From assembly GCA_049513695.1 (NCBI GenBank), contig JBEKVW010000016.1:1-31641 (forward strand): a stretch of 31,641 nt of DNA, written 5' to 3'. This document shows, piece after piece, positions 7,354-15,026 of this stretch (its first letter is position 1; each line of letters starts with the position of its first letter). The position numbers and the translations under genes were made by a program. Below the pieces are notes generated by a model. The model worked only from the letters and a program-made list of their open reading frames with translations. It had not been told where the DNA came from and searched no databases. The stretch is from UBA1162 sp049513695 (GTDB lineage: Bacteria; Chloroflexota; Dehalococcoidia; GIF9; UBA5629).

Positions 7354-8271
7354 TCATTTCCCACCAAGGGTTATAAGTGCCTGTTTGAGATCATCTGGCA
7401 ATTCACAGGTGAAAGCGCGTCGAAGGTTGCTGGAGGGAAGCTTAAATTGTAGATAATAGGCGTGTAAAAATTGTCTTTTAACCAAATTGGACTTCACTCC
7501 GTATACAGCGTCTCCTACGACCGGGTATCCGATGGCTTTAAAATGCACCCTTATCTGATGCGTCCTGCCCGTCCGGATATTAGCTTCCACCAGTGTATAG
7601 CCATCGAGATATTTGAGCACACGATAATCCGTCCTGGCATTTCGGCCTTTTGAAACTACGGCCATACGCTTACGGTCGGATGGGTCACGTCCTATCGGTG
7701 CGTCAATGGCGCCCTTGGATGGTTCCAGCTTGCCCTTTATTAGCACCAGGTAGCATTTTTTCACTGAGCGTGATTTGAACTGGTTTATTAAGCTCTGACG
7801 GGCTACCTCACTCCTCGCTATAACCATCAGGCCGGAGGTGTCCTTATCCAGTCGGTGCACAATGCCCGGCCTCATGGAACCCCCGAATCCCTCGAGATCA
7901 GGAAACCGCTTGATCAAGGCGTTTACCAGTGTGTGACGTGAATGACCCGGTGCCGGGTGCACGGTTAGTCCAGCCGGTTTATTGATCACTATTACATCCC
8001 CGTCTTCGTAAACAAGCCCGAACGGTATGTCCTCCGGGAGCACTACAGCAGGCTCGGGAGGAGGGATAGTGATTTCTATATGGTCCCCGAGCTTTAATTG
8101 CAGGGCCACACGCGCTGCCCGCCCATTGATGGTCACATTGCCGCTTTCTATGAGTTTTTGAATATATGTCCGGGTGAATTCAGGATAGCTTTTCGCAAGG
8201 TATTTATCCAGACGCCCTGCCGGGCCGGGCACTTCAAGTGATCTTTGGTTTGTCGCCTTTCTTTGCTGCAT
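7354..8271 (-). CDS. rluD: RluA/RluD-family 23S rRNA pseudouridine synthase
   Basis: Isomerises uridine to pseudouridine in large-subunit rRNA. 305 residues: S4 RNA-binding domain (about 19-70, RLDKYLAKSYPEFTRTYIQKLI), then the PseudoU_synth_2 domain with VINKPAGLTVHP and the catalytic motif HRLDKDTSGL (Asp142), and RTGRTHQIRVH near the C-terminus. Length and order match RluD, but RluA/RluC-type specificity cannot be excluded. The ATG at 8271 overlaps the end of lspA by 38 nt and has GGGG eight bases upstream. A GTG at 8232, just past the lspA stop, would also keep the S4 domain but lacks a ribosome site. lspA-rluD adjacency is common in bacteria. Confidence 0.92.
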   Translation of the reverse strand: MQQRKATNQRSLEVPGPAGRLDKYLAKSYPEFTRTYIQKLIESGNVTINGRAARVALQLKLGDHIEITIPPPEPAVVLPEDIPFGLVYEDGDVIVINKPAGLTVHPAPGHSRHTLVNALIKRFPDLEGFGGSMRPGIVHRLDKDTSGLMVIARSEVARQSLINQFKSRSVKKCYLVLIKGKLEPSKGAIDAPIGRDPSDRKRMAVVSKGRNARTDYRVLKYLDGYTLVEANIRTGRTHQIRVHFKAIGYPVVGDAVYGVKSNLVKRQFLHAYYLQFKLPSSNLRRAFTCELPDDLKQALITLGGK

Positions 8272-8761
8272 CCTTTTTCCCCAGGCTAACCAGTGTAATT
8301 ACGGCCAGTGAAATGGCGCCAATCGTAATAGCAGAATCAGCTACATTGAAAGCCGGCCAGAACACGTCCCCCCAAAGTCTTATGTAAATGAAATCGGTGA
8401 CATGGCCGAACCTTAGACGGTCTATCAGGTTTCCCAGCGCGCCCGCAAAGATCATGCTCAGGGCGATGCCGCTGATAAAACCAAGCTCGGTCATATACCG
8501 GAAAAAGGCCAGCACAATAACCAGGCCCGCGATGGCTACAAGGCTAAGCAAGAACGCCTGGTTGGTGAAAAGTCCGAAGGCTGAACCCGTATTTTCAATA
8601 TTGACGATAACTACTCTGCACTGCTCAGACAACGAACCGCCAAGCGGGACATTGGCGCGTATCCACCCTTTGCTGATTACATCAAGGGTAACGATAGAAC
8701 CGGCAATTGCCAGGAAGACCAATCCCTTCCACCAGGTCAAGCGGTTAGAAGCTTCTGGCAT
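8234..8761 (-). CDS. lspA: Lipoprotein signal peptidase (signal peptidase II)
   Basis: Membrane aspartic protease that removes the signal peptide of prolipoproteins after lipid attachment. 175 residues with four hydrophobic segments. The conserved blocks are all present: NTGSAFGLF (about 58-66), GNLIDRLRFGHVTDFI with catalytic Asp123, and FNVADSAI with catalytic Asp142. Its presence agrees with the several lipobox-bearing proteins encoded at 13.8-16.6 kb and 20.1 kb. The start at 8761 has no strong ribosome site. It overlaps the downstream pseudouridine synthase gene by 38 nt, indicating one transcript. Confidence 0.96.
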   Translation of the reverse strand: MPEASNRLTWWKGLVFLAIAGSIVTLDVISKGWIRANVPLGGSLSEQCRVVIVNIENTGSAFGLFTNQAFLLSLVAIAGLVIVLAFFRYMTELGFISGIALSMIFAGALGNLIDRLRFGHVTDFIYIRLWGDVFWPAFNVADSAITIGAISLAVITLVSLGKKDAAKKGDKPKIT

Positions 8762-8831
8762 TTTTCATCTGGCGTGATTTACATTTGGTATATCCATTAG
8801 ATTACAGCGATTTATTCTAACCCATGAGTTA

Positions 8832-9611
8832 TTACAAGACAAGCTGGTCGAGCATGGAACGCACCTGCCTGATGGTATCTACAGCCTGACTCCTCCAGTG
8901 GTTATTGGCGAAAATAAAGGTGTTTTTGGTTGTTTTACTCATTAGGCCGATCTTGGGTAACCACTCCTGGAGCTCCTCCTGTTTGTACGTGTAGTCATAC
9001 CTTTCCCAGGCTTCATCATGCTGCCACCATTTGGCGGCATTTCGCCCGTGGAAGCGGATATAGCTTATATCACTTGTGACTTCGGCTACCGGCGGGAGTA
9101 ACCTGGGCAATTGGGGCTCATCTACACAGCAGAAACCTATGTTCTTTTCTCTCATCCATCTCAACACCTCCTGATTTAACCAGGCTGCATTGCGGAACTC
9201 GATAACCAGGGGAAGCCCTCCAATCCACTCGTAAAAACATTGAAGGTATTTAAGGTTGGCGGCACTTTGATTGAAGCTGTATGGGAACTGCGCCAATATA
9301 CATCCCAGCTTATTGGTCTCGATCAACGGCTGCAGTATTTTGATGAACGCTTTAAAACCCTCCTGGCCTGCTTGCCGTAAGTGAGTCATCTCCCGGTTGG
9401 CCTTGACGGAAAAGAGAAATCCCCCGCCTGTTTTTCTTACGAGGGATTCCATCACCGAAATATCGGGTAAAGCATAGTATGTCGAATTTAGCTCCAGTGC
9501 ATTAAACTCTTGCGCATAATAGCTGAGCCAATTCTTGCGCGGCAGCCCCCGGGGGTAATACATGCCCACCCAATCGTCATAGCTGAAGCCGCTGGTGCCG
9601 CAGTATAGCAT
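8832..9611 (-). CDS. DUF72 (YecE-like) protein
   Basis: TIM-barrel-like DUF72 protein of unknown biochemical function, 259 residues, a typical length. Family hallmarks visible are the N-terminal GTSGFSYDDWVGMYYP, LELNSTYYALP, FLFSVKANREMTH, LAQFPYSF, VIEFRNAAW, YIRFHGR and near the end FANNHW. It has no signal peptide or membrane helix, so it is cytoplasmic. It stands alone between lspA and the small DUF3096-like pair. The conserved acidic, His and Asn positions suggest an active site, but no reaction is established for the family as far as I know. Confidence 0.92.
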   Translation of the reverse strand: MLYCGTSGFSYDDWVGMYYPRGLPRKNWLSYYAQEFNALELNSTYYALPDISVMESLVRKTGGGFLFSVKANREMTHLRQAGQEGFKAFIKILQPLIETNKLGCILAQFPYSFNQSAANLKYLQCFYEWIGGLPLVIEFRNAAWLNQEVLRWMREKNIGFCCVDEPQLPRLLPPVAEVTSDISYIRFHGRNAAKWWQHDEAWERYDYTYKQEELQEWLPKIGLMSKTTKNTFIFANNHWRSQAVDTIRQVRSMLDQLVL

Positions 9612-9656
9612 TTTAAGTTTATGCGGGCATGGAATTGTCGCTAATCAGACGGTTCA

Positions 9657-9812
9657 TTAGAGTGAAGTAATAATTGCCCATAAGCCCACGATTATCAGGT
9701 ATATTCCGATCAGGTAATTCAGAATCTTAGGGAAGATCATCACTATAATGCCGAATATCAGCGTCACAATGCCCATGAAAAGGCCGCCGGGCGACGGTAC
9801 GGCAACCAACAT
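9657..9812 (-). CDS. DUF3096-like small membrane protein
   Basis: 51-residue, almost wholly hydrophobic protein with two membrane helices: GLFMGIVTLIFGIIVMI and LNYLIGIYLIIVGLWAII, joined by FPK. This pattern (helix, short basic turn with P-K/R-x-L-N-Y, helix) fits the DUF3096 family of tiny inner-membrane proteins. The ATG at 9812 has a GGGAGG box six bases upstream, which is good evidence for translation. It begins inside the 3' end of the preceding gene, in another frame, and is a diverged paralogue of it. Function unknown. Confidence 0.75.
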   Translation of the reverse strand: MLVAVPSPGGLFMGIVTLIFGIIVMIFPKILNYLIGIYLIIVGLWAIITSL

Positions 9813-9979
9813 AATAACCTCCCGCTTTTATTTATGATCAGGCTTAGGATACCCCAGACAATCAAGAAAATACCTATAATGAACTTGGCGTACTCGAACC
9901 AGAAAATTACCAGTATGCCGGCCACAATAGCGATAACAGCCGTTGCAGTATTGCTCAGGGTGATAGTCTTTTTGGCCAT
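9764..9979 (-). CDS. DUF3096-like small membrane protein with extended tail
   Basis: 71 residues. Residues 1-50 resemble the following gene product: two hydrophobic helices (TATAVIAIVAGILVIFWF and FIIGIFLIVWGILSLII) around a short turn. The last 21 residues (from about KSGRLLCW) are translated from DNA that, in another frame, holds the ribosome site and start of the next gene, so this tail may simply reflect a lost stop codon. ATG at 9979 has a GGAGGAG box about ten bases upstream. The pair probably arose by tandem duplication and is translationally coupled. Confidence 0.7.
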   Translation of the reverse strand: MAKKTITLSNTATAVIAIVAGILVIFWFEYAKFIIGIFLIVWGILSLIINKSGRLLCWLPYRRPAAFSWAL

Positions 9980-10107
9980 AATGAATCAGCTCCTCCTCGT
10001 GTAGAAATTATGCTAAAAATGATATGTTTTTAGATGCCGGCTGTCAACGTATCACAGGTTCGGTACGGATCAAAGTTTTTCTACTACAGAATAATTGCCC
10101 CGGTAAT

Positions 10108-10138
10108 AAAAAAGGCGGCGGGTTAAAAACCCGCCGTC
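10108..10138 (-). terminator. Terminator of the hrcA-grpE-dnaK operon
   Basis: Stem 10114-10124 with 10128-10138 (one mismatch), 3-nt loop, GC-rich, followed on the minus strand by a run of six T (10108-10113). It lies 17 bp beyond the dnaK stop, so no dnaJ is in this transcript. Confidence 0.88.
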
Positions 10139-10155
10139 TTTAGCCATCTTAAAGC

Positions 10156-12066
10156 TTATACTTCTCTGAATTCGCCTTCGACGGTGCCTTCATCCTTAGG
10201 TGGGGGAGGAGTATCACCTCCCTCCGACCCGGGTCCTGCGGCTCCACCACCCGGCGGAGGCGCAGTATGTTGATAAACAGCGGCGCCTATTTTTTGCATC
10301 GAATCATTCAAGGCCTGCAGGGTATTCTTGGTATAGTTTATGTCAGTTCCCTGTAAGGCTGACCTGACTGCAGCAATTTTGCCCTCGACCTCAGTTTTGA
10401 GATCTGCCGGTATTTTATCACCGTATTCGCGGATAGTTTTCTCAGCAGAGTATACAGTGGCTTCAGCCACGTTTTTGGTCTCAACTTCTTCTTTCTTACG
10501 TGTATCTTCAACCGCGTGCGCATCTGCTTCACGGCGCATCTTTTCCACCTCGTCCTTGTTCAGGCCGCTGGAAGCTGTGATAGTGATTTTTTGCTCTTTC
10601 CCCGTGCCCTTATCCTGTGCACGCACATTGAGTATGCCGTTAGCATCCAGGTCGAAGGTAACCTCAACCTGTGGTACGCCACGCGGCGCCGGCAGTATTC
10701 CATCAAGGATGAACCTGCCAAGCGTTTTGTTATCTCCCGACATGGGGCGTTCGCCCTGCAATACATGTATTTCAACGCTGGGCTGATTATCGGCGGCCGT
10801 GCTGAACACCTGGCTCTTAGAGGTTGGTATGGTCGTATTCCTGGGAATCAGCGGTGTCATAACGCCGCCCAGTGTTTCTATGCCCAGCGTAAGTGGTGTC
10901 ACGTCAAGCAGCAGTATGTCTTTGACATCACCCTTGAGCACACCGCCCTGTATGGCAGCGCCCAAGGCTACAGCCTCGTCGGGGTTAACCCCTTTGATGG
11001 GTTCCTTGCCGAAGAACTGACGGACTATCTCCTGCACCTTGGGCATCCTGGTCTGACCTCCCACCAGGATAACATCGGTGATCTGGGCGGCAGTAAGGCC
11101 GGCATCCGCCAGCGCTTTCTTGCATGGCTCTATGCTTCGCTCCAGCAAATCAGCCGATAGCTGTTCGAGCTTGGCGCGTGTCAATGTTATGTTAAGATGC
11201 TTGGGACCCGATGAGTCGGCCGTGATGAAGGGGAGATTAATCTCCGTTTGCCCGGTGGTCGAAAGCTCCCTCTTGGCTTTCTCGGCGGCGTCCTTAAGCC
11301 TCTGCAAGGCCATCTTGTCCTGTCTGAGGTCGATGCCCTGTTCCTTTTTGAATTCATCGGTCAGCCAATCCATAACTTTCAGGTCGATATCGTCGCCACC
11401 CAGATGAGTGTCTCCGTTAGTCGACTTCACCTGGAATGTACCGTCGCCGAGTTCCAGTATCGAGATATCGAAGGTACCACCGCCAAGGTCATACACAGCG
11501 ATCATCTCTTCTTTCTTCTTGTCCATGCCGTAAGCAAGGGCTGAAGCCGTGGGCTCGTTAACGATGCGGATCACGTTCAAGCCTGCAATAGTCCCCGCAT
11601 CCTTGGTCGACTGTCTCTGGCTGTCATTGAAGTAGGCGGGTACGGTAATAACCGCATCCGTCACCTTCTCGCCCAGATAAGCTTCCGCATCGAGTTTGAG
11701 TTTCTGCAGTATCATGGCGGAAATCTCGGGCGGGCTATATTCTTTTCCTCCCATGATAACCTTGGCATCGCCATTGGGCGCCTCGACAATCTTATAGGGA
11801 AGCCGTTTGATATCGTTCTGGACCTCGGTATCTTTGTACTTACGTCCCATCAGGCGCTTGATGCTGAAAATGGTGTTTTCGGGATTGGTGATAGCCTGCC
11901 TTTTCGCAAGCAGGCCAACCAACCTTTCACCTTTTTTATCGACTGCCACCACGGATGGGGTCAGGCGCTCTCCTTCCCGGTTAGTGATAATAACCGGTTC
12001 GCCGCCTTCCATAGTAGCAACCAGACTGAATGTCGTTCCCAGATCTATGCCTACTGTTCTACCCAT
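10156..12066 (-). CDS. dnaK: Hsp70 chaperone DnaK
   Basis: ATP-driven chaperone that binds unfolded polypeptides with GrpE and a J-protein. 636 residues. The nucleotide-binding domain begins IDLGTTFS and includes VITVPAYFNDSQRQSTKDAG, DLGGGTFDIS and VGGQTRMP; the linker DVLLLDVTPLTLG-type segment is present (DILLLDVTPLTLGIE). The substrate-binding domain, helical lid and a Pro/Gly-rich tail ending EGEFREV follow. The ATG at 12066 has an AGGAGG box six bases upstream. Third gene of the hrcA-grpE-dnaK operon; a terminator follows at once and dnaJ is not nearby. Heat regulation through the CIRCE element at 13715-13741 is expected. Confidence 0.98.
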   Translation of the reverse strand: MGRTVGIDLGTTFSLVATMEGGEPVIITNREGERLTPSVVAVDKKGERLVGLLAKRQAITNPENTIFSIKRLMGRKYKDTEVQNDIKRLPYKIVEAPNGDAKVIMGGKEYSPPEISAMILQKLKLDAEAYLGEKVTDAVITVPAYFNDSQRQSTKDAGTIAGLNVIRIVNEPTASALAYGMDKKKEEMIAVYDLGGGTFDISILELGDGTFQVKSTNGDTHLGGDDIDLKVMDWLTDEFKKEQGIDLRQDKMALQRLKDAAEKAKRELSTTGQTEINLPFITADSSGPKHLNITLTRAKLEQLSADLLERSIEPCKKALADAGLTAAQITDVILVGGQTRMPKVQEIVRQFFGKEPIKGVNPDEAVALGAAIQGGVLKGDVKDILLLDVTPLTLGIETLGGVMTPLIPRNTTIPTSKSQVFSTAADNQPSVEIHVLQGERPMSGDNKTLGRFILDGILPAPRGVPQVEVTFDLDANGILNVRAQDKGTGKEQKITITASSGLNKDEVEKMRREADAHAVEDTRKKEEVETKNVAEATVYSAEKTIREYGDKIPADLKTEVEGKIAAVRSALQGTDINYTKNTLQALNDSMQKIGAAVYQHTAPPPGGGAAGPGSEGGDTPPPPKDEGTVEGEFREV

Positions 12067-12134
12067 TTTATCCTCCTTTTCCTGTGACTTTAATTATTGT
12101 CGGGTTAAATAGCATTTTTAAATAATATCTTTCC

Positions 12135-12653
12135 CTATTTACCGGTATTTGCCCCACCAGGTTTGCCTTTGCCCACGGTTACCTGGGAAGCCCGCAGCAC
12201 CTTATTTTTCATGGTATAACCTTTTCCATGCTCGGAGATTATCATACCTTCTTCTCCGTCCTCGTAGCCTATAGCTTCATGAAGGTTGGGATCGAAGGGT
12301 TTACCTACACATTCTATTTCGCTGCATCCGTGTGCGCGCAAGATGTCCTGCATATTGCGCTGAATGATTTTAAAGCCTTCCCCCCAGCTTGATTCCTCCA
12401 CCGCCGGATCCATCATGGATATAGCTCGCTCCATATCATCTACAACCGGGAGAAGGGACTTGATCAACTCGGCATTGGTCCAGGTTAACGCTTCCTGCTT
12501 CTCCTGCTCGATTCTTTTCTTATAGTTCCGGAAATCTGCTTCCGATCTCTGAAGGCTCGCCAGATAACTGCTGGCTTTATCCTTCTCCTCGACAACGGCT
12601 TTTTTCAGCTCTTCTACGTTCTCCTGCTCTTGAATAACGGGTTCCTCTGCCAA
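12135..12653 (-). CDS. grpE: Nucleotide exchange factor GrpE
   Basis: Promotes ADP release from DnaK. 172 residues from the chosen start: an N-terminal Glu/Lys-rich coiled coil (about 5-70, with RSEADFRNYKKRIEQEK), then the four-helix and beta-wing region with LLPVVDDMERAI, GFKIIQRNM, FDPNLHEAIGY and the C-terminal KNKVLRASQVTVGK, all family hallmarks. I chose the TTG at 12653 because AAGGAGG lies at ideal distance and it clears the hrcA stop by 26 nt; the in-frame ATG at 12695 would overlap hrcA by 16 nt and lacks a good site. Confidence 0.95.
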   Translation of the reverse strand: MAEEPVIQEQENVEELKKAVVEEKDKASSYLASLQRSEADFRNYKKRIEQEKQEALTWTNAELIKSLLPVVDDMERAISMMDPAVEESSWGEGFKIIQRNMQDILRAHGCSEIECVGKPFDPNLHEAIGYEDGEEGMIISEHGKGYTMKNKVLRASQVTVGKGKPGGANTGK

Positions 12654-12679
12654 AATACCCTCCTTAACAATTGTAAGCC

Positions 12680-13711
12680 TTACTGGTCGCGGCAAACCTT
12701 AGCGATAAGCTCGCTTAGCAGGCCCGAAATATAGTTGACTGCAGATATCGCCCTGCGATAGTCCATCCTCTTCGGACCGATGATGCCCACTGTGCCCATG
12801 GCTTGCTCCGGTACACCGTAATTGCTCAGTACAAGGCTCAAATCATGCAATCCGGTTTCGCGGTTTTCATCACCTATGATAACTTTAACGCCTTCCTCAG
12901 TAACCTGCCAGTCGATAACGTGCCTGAGCCAGCCCTTGGCTTCCATCAGCTCAAGCACACCCAGCATCCTCTCACGCTGAACGAATTCGGGCTGCCCGAG
13001 CATCAACCTCACTCCCTCTAAATAGGAGTTATCGTATTCAATAGCGTCTTCACTGGCCATTACATCGGTAACCGCCTTGAATATTTTCTTCTCGATCGCC
13101 GTCAGTTCCAGCTTTTTATCTTTCATCTGGCTTCTGGTCTGACCTGCATATTCACGGTTAAATTTGGCTGCAGACTGGTTCAATTGTTCCTGGTCGACAT
13201 GCTCTCCCAGGTTGAAAGTTTGACGCCGCAATACTGCATTGCTCAATATCAATACCAGCAGTGCCATGTACTGCTGCATTTCAACCAGCTCAAGATGCTT
13301 GAACTTGCTTTCGGCGGATTTGGGGAATGTTACAATAGCTGCGTTACCTACCAACTTAGCCATAGAGCTGGCAGCAGTCTTAAGCAGCCTGTCATACTCA
13401 TCGATGGCCGTATCCAGCAGTTGTCTTATACGCTTCTGGTCTTCTCCCGGCAGATCCAGACGTTGAGACAGCGTCTCAACGTAAAACCTGTATCCCTTAT
13501 CCAGAGGCACTCCACCCGAGGACGTATAGGGTCTGGTTATAAAACCCTCCTCCTCCAGAGAAGCCATATCATTGCGTATAGTTGCCGGACTGACGCCGAG
13601 GCTGTGATGGCGCAGAATTAACTCCGATGCTACCGGTGTTGCCGTAGCAATATACTCACTTACTATTATTTTTAAGACTGCATCACGTCTTTTATAGGCA
13701 GCTTTGCTCAT
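12680..13711 (-). CDS. hrcA: Heat-inducible transcription repressor HrcA
   Basis: Represses class I heat-shock operons by binding CIRCE; its folding depends on chaperonin, which makes it a heat sensor. 343 residues, normal length. The N-terminal winged helix (about 1-75) has the hallmark VSPATIRNDMASLEEEGFI and the RPYTSSGGVPLDKGYRFYV block; the GAF-like and inserted domains follow. The start at 13711 is only 3 bp from a CIRCE operator (13715-13741), so HrcA binding would directly cover its own translation-start region. First gene of the operon with grpE and dnaK. A sigma-A promoter is visible at 13752-13780. Confidence 0.97.
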   Translation of the reverse strand: MSKAAYKRRDAVLKIIVSEYIATATPVASELILRHHSLGVSPATIRNDMASLEEEGFITRPYTSSGGVPLDKGYRFYVETLSQRLDLPGEDQKRIRQLLDTAIDEYDRLLKTAASSMAKLVGNAAIVTFPKSAESKFKHLELVEMQQYMALLVLILSNAVLRRQTFNLGEHVDQEQLNQSAAKFNREYAGQTRSQMKDKKLELTAIEKKIFKAVTDVMASEDAIEYDNSYLEGVRLMLGQPEFVQRERMLGVLELMEAKGWLRHVIDWQVTEEGVKVIIGDENRETGLHDLSLVLSNYGVPEQAMGTVGIIGPKRMDYRRAISAVNYISGLLSELIAKVCRDQ

Positions 13712-13714
13712 TTT

Positions 13715-13741
13715 TTAGCACTCTCCCATTTAGACTGCTAA
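13715..13741 (-). promoter_or_regulatory. CIRCE operator (HrcA binding site)
   Basis: Inverted repeat TTAGCAGTC-N9-GAGTGCTAA on the minus strand, one mismatch from the canonical TTAGCACTC-N9-GAGTGCTAA. It sits directly before the hrcA ATG, downstream of the promoter; the GGAG ribosome site lies inside it. Confidence 0.93.
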
Positions 13742-13751
13742 TTCACTATAT

Positions 13752-13780
13752 AATGTAGCACCTCGCGTAAAACAAGTCAA
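13752..13780 (-). promoter_or_regulatory. Sigma-A-type promoter of the hrcA operon
   Basis: On the minus strand, -35 TTGACT (13775-13780), 17-bp spacer, -10 TACATT (13752-13757). Transcription would start near 13745, at the edge of the CIRCE element, the normal layout for HrcA control. Confidence 0.75.
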
Positions 13781-13794
13781 AGCCTTAGAAATAT

Positions 13795-13818
13795 AGGGGC
13801 GGCCGTTTAGCCGCCCCT
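13795..13818 (-). terminator. Terminator of the lipoprotein operon
   Basis: Perfect 9-bp GC-rich stem (13795-13803 with 13810-13818), 6-nt loop, then an AT-rich stretch (ATATTTCT) on the minus strand. It lies 24 bp past the stop of the lipoprotein gene ending at 13843 and just upstream of the hrcA promoter. Confidence 0.7.
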
Positions 13819-13842
13819 TGAAAAGAGTATTGTAAATGCAGG

Positions 13843-15006
13843 CTATTTAGGTGCTGCTGTAACTTCCAGCACCACATCCGACCACTGTATAAATTGGGCT
13901 ACATTATTCCCATTGGTAGCATGTTTCATAAACCCGGCTTCCACCTGAAAACGGGGCATCTGATTAGTTATGGCATTAACCATTTCGGGCGTCACATCTA
14001 CCGTGCTCAACGTCTTATTCAGATATGTTTCCGCCCTTTCGAGCTGGCCACCACCCTGGACATCGAATTTGGGAAGGGTGCTCCCATAACTGAAACTCCG
14101 TAACTGGAAGTTGCCCACTCCCGTGACCGGGTCAAAAGGATCGCTGCCAACTACGGTTGTGCCGACGAATTTAAGGGTAGCTTGCTTGATATCCATGCCT
14201 GCCAGAGTCAGTATGTTATAGCTGAAAAATGCCCGGTATCCTATATTCTTTTCGCTATCTCCCGCCTTGTAAACAGTATTATCTCTGTCGCCGTCAGATG
14301 ATACAGTGCCGCTTTCTTGTTTAACCAGATTTAACGTCTGGACATTGCTTACAGGCGAAACCGGTACAACAAGCTCCTGCCTGGTCTCCGCTCCCTTGTT
14401 ATCGCTGACGGTCACAAAGACGCTGTAATCAGCAGCCTTTGTCGAGGGAGATATCCAGGATACCACATTGCCGGTCCCGCTTAGGGTACCGTCCTTAGCA
14501 TCCCATTTATACTGAATGGGGTCTCCATCAGGGTCGTTGGCAATACACGTCAGCGTCGCGCTGGAAGAAAATTGAAGTGACGATGGGTTTGCTTGCAGGC
14601 TGGTAATTACAGGAGGATGATTGGTACTTACCGTAATGGGGATTGTGGCTTCGGCTGTACCCCCTTTCCCATCATCAACTGCAAGCTTAATCTGGTAATT
14701 CCCTACAGCATTGGGCGCCCGCCATGTATTGTTGGCCCGGCCCGATTCAACAAAGCTACCCCCGGTGGATGTCCACTGGAAATTTATATTATCGTTATTG
14801 GGATCAGAAACCACGCTCTGGAAATTGACAGTGCCTCCGGGGTAGGTCTGATTGGAGGCCGCTGTAAAGCTGGATATTACCGGTGGTTGATTCCCCGCTG
14901 GAACGGCCGGCGGAGGCTCGGTCGCCTTCACGCACGATACGGCTCCAAGTATACTAAGGGCTGTTATCAACGTTATTAAGATTAAAATTTGCCTGCCTCG
15001 AAACAT
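13843..15006 (-). CDS. Lipoprotein with two Ig/PKD-like domains
   Basis: Probable exported lipoprotein, 387 residues. It has a basic N-terminus, a hydrophobic core and a lipobox-like ending at Cys25 (GAVSC), then a Pro-rich linker. Two PKD/cadherin-like repeats follow (about 42-128 and 133-215), each with PPVI start, DPxxDxxxxxW core and a GKGG/NKGA turn. The C-terminal domain of about 165 residues (from NLVKQESGTVSSDGDRD) is shared with the neighbouring gene product and looks like an all-beta binding module. ATG at 15006 has a strong AGGAGG box. It lies 20 bp after the paralogue, so the two are co-transcribed; a terminator follows. The function is not known; cell-surface binding or adhesion is an inference. 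Confidence 0.82.
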   Translation of the reverse strand: MFRGRQILILITLITALSILGAVSCVKATEPPPAVPAGNQPPVISSFTAASNQTYPGGTVNFQSVVSDPNNDNINFQWTSTGGSFVESGRANNTWRAPNAVGNYQIKLAVDDGKGGTAEATIPITVSTNHPPVITSLQANPSSLQFSSSATLTCIANDPDGDPIQYKWDAKDGTLSGTGNVVSWISPSTKAADYSVFVTVSDNKGAETRQELVVPVSPVSNVQTLNLVKQESGTVSSDGDRDNTVYKAGDSEKNIGYRAFFSYNILTLAGMDIKQATLKFVGTTVVGSDPFDPVTGVGNFQLRSFSYGSTLPKFDVQGGGQLERAETYLNKTLSTVDVTPEMVNAITNQMPRFQVEAGFMKHATNGNNVAQFIQWSDVVLEVTAAPK

Positions 15007-15026
15007 AGTAAACCTCCTAATATTCT

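Noticed and set aside
10516..11160. Plus-strand open frame of 214 codons within dnaK
   Set aside because: Antisense to dnaK, no motif and no ribosome site; GC-rich codons of dnaK create such shadow frames.
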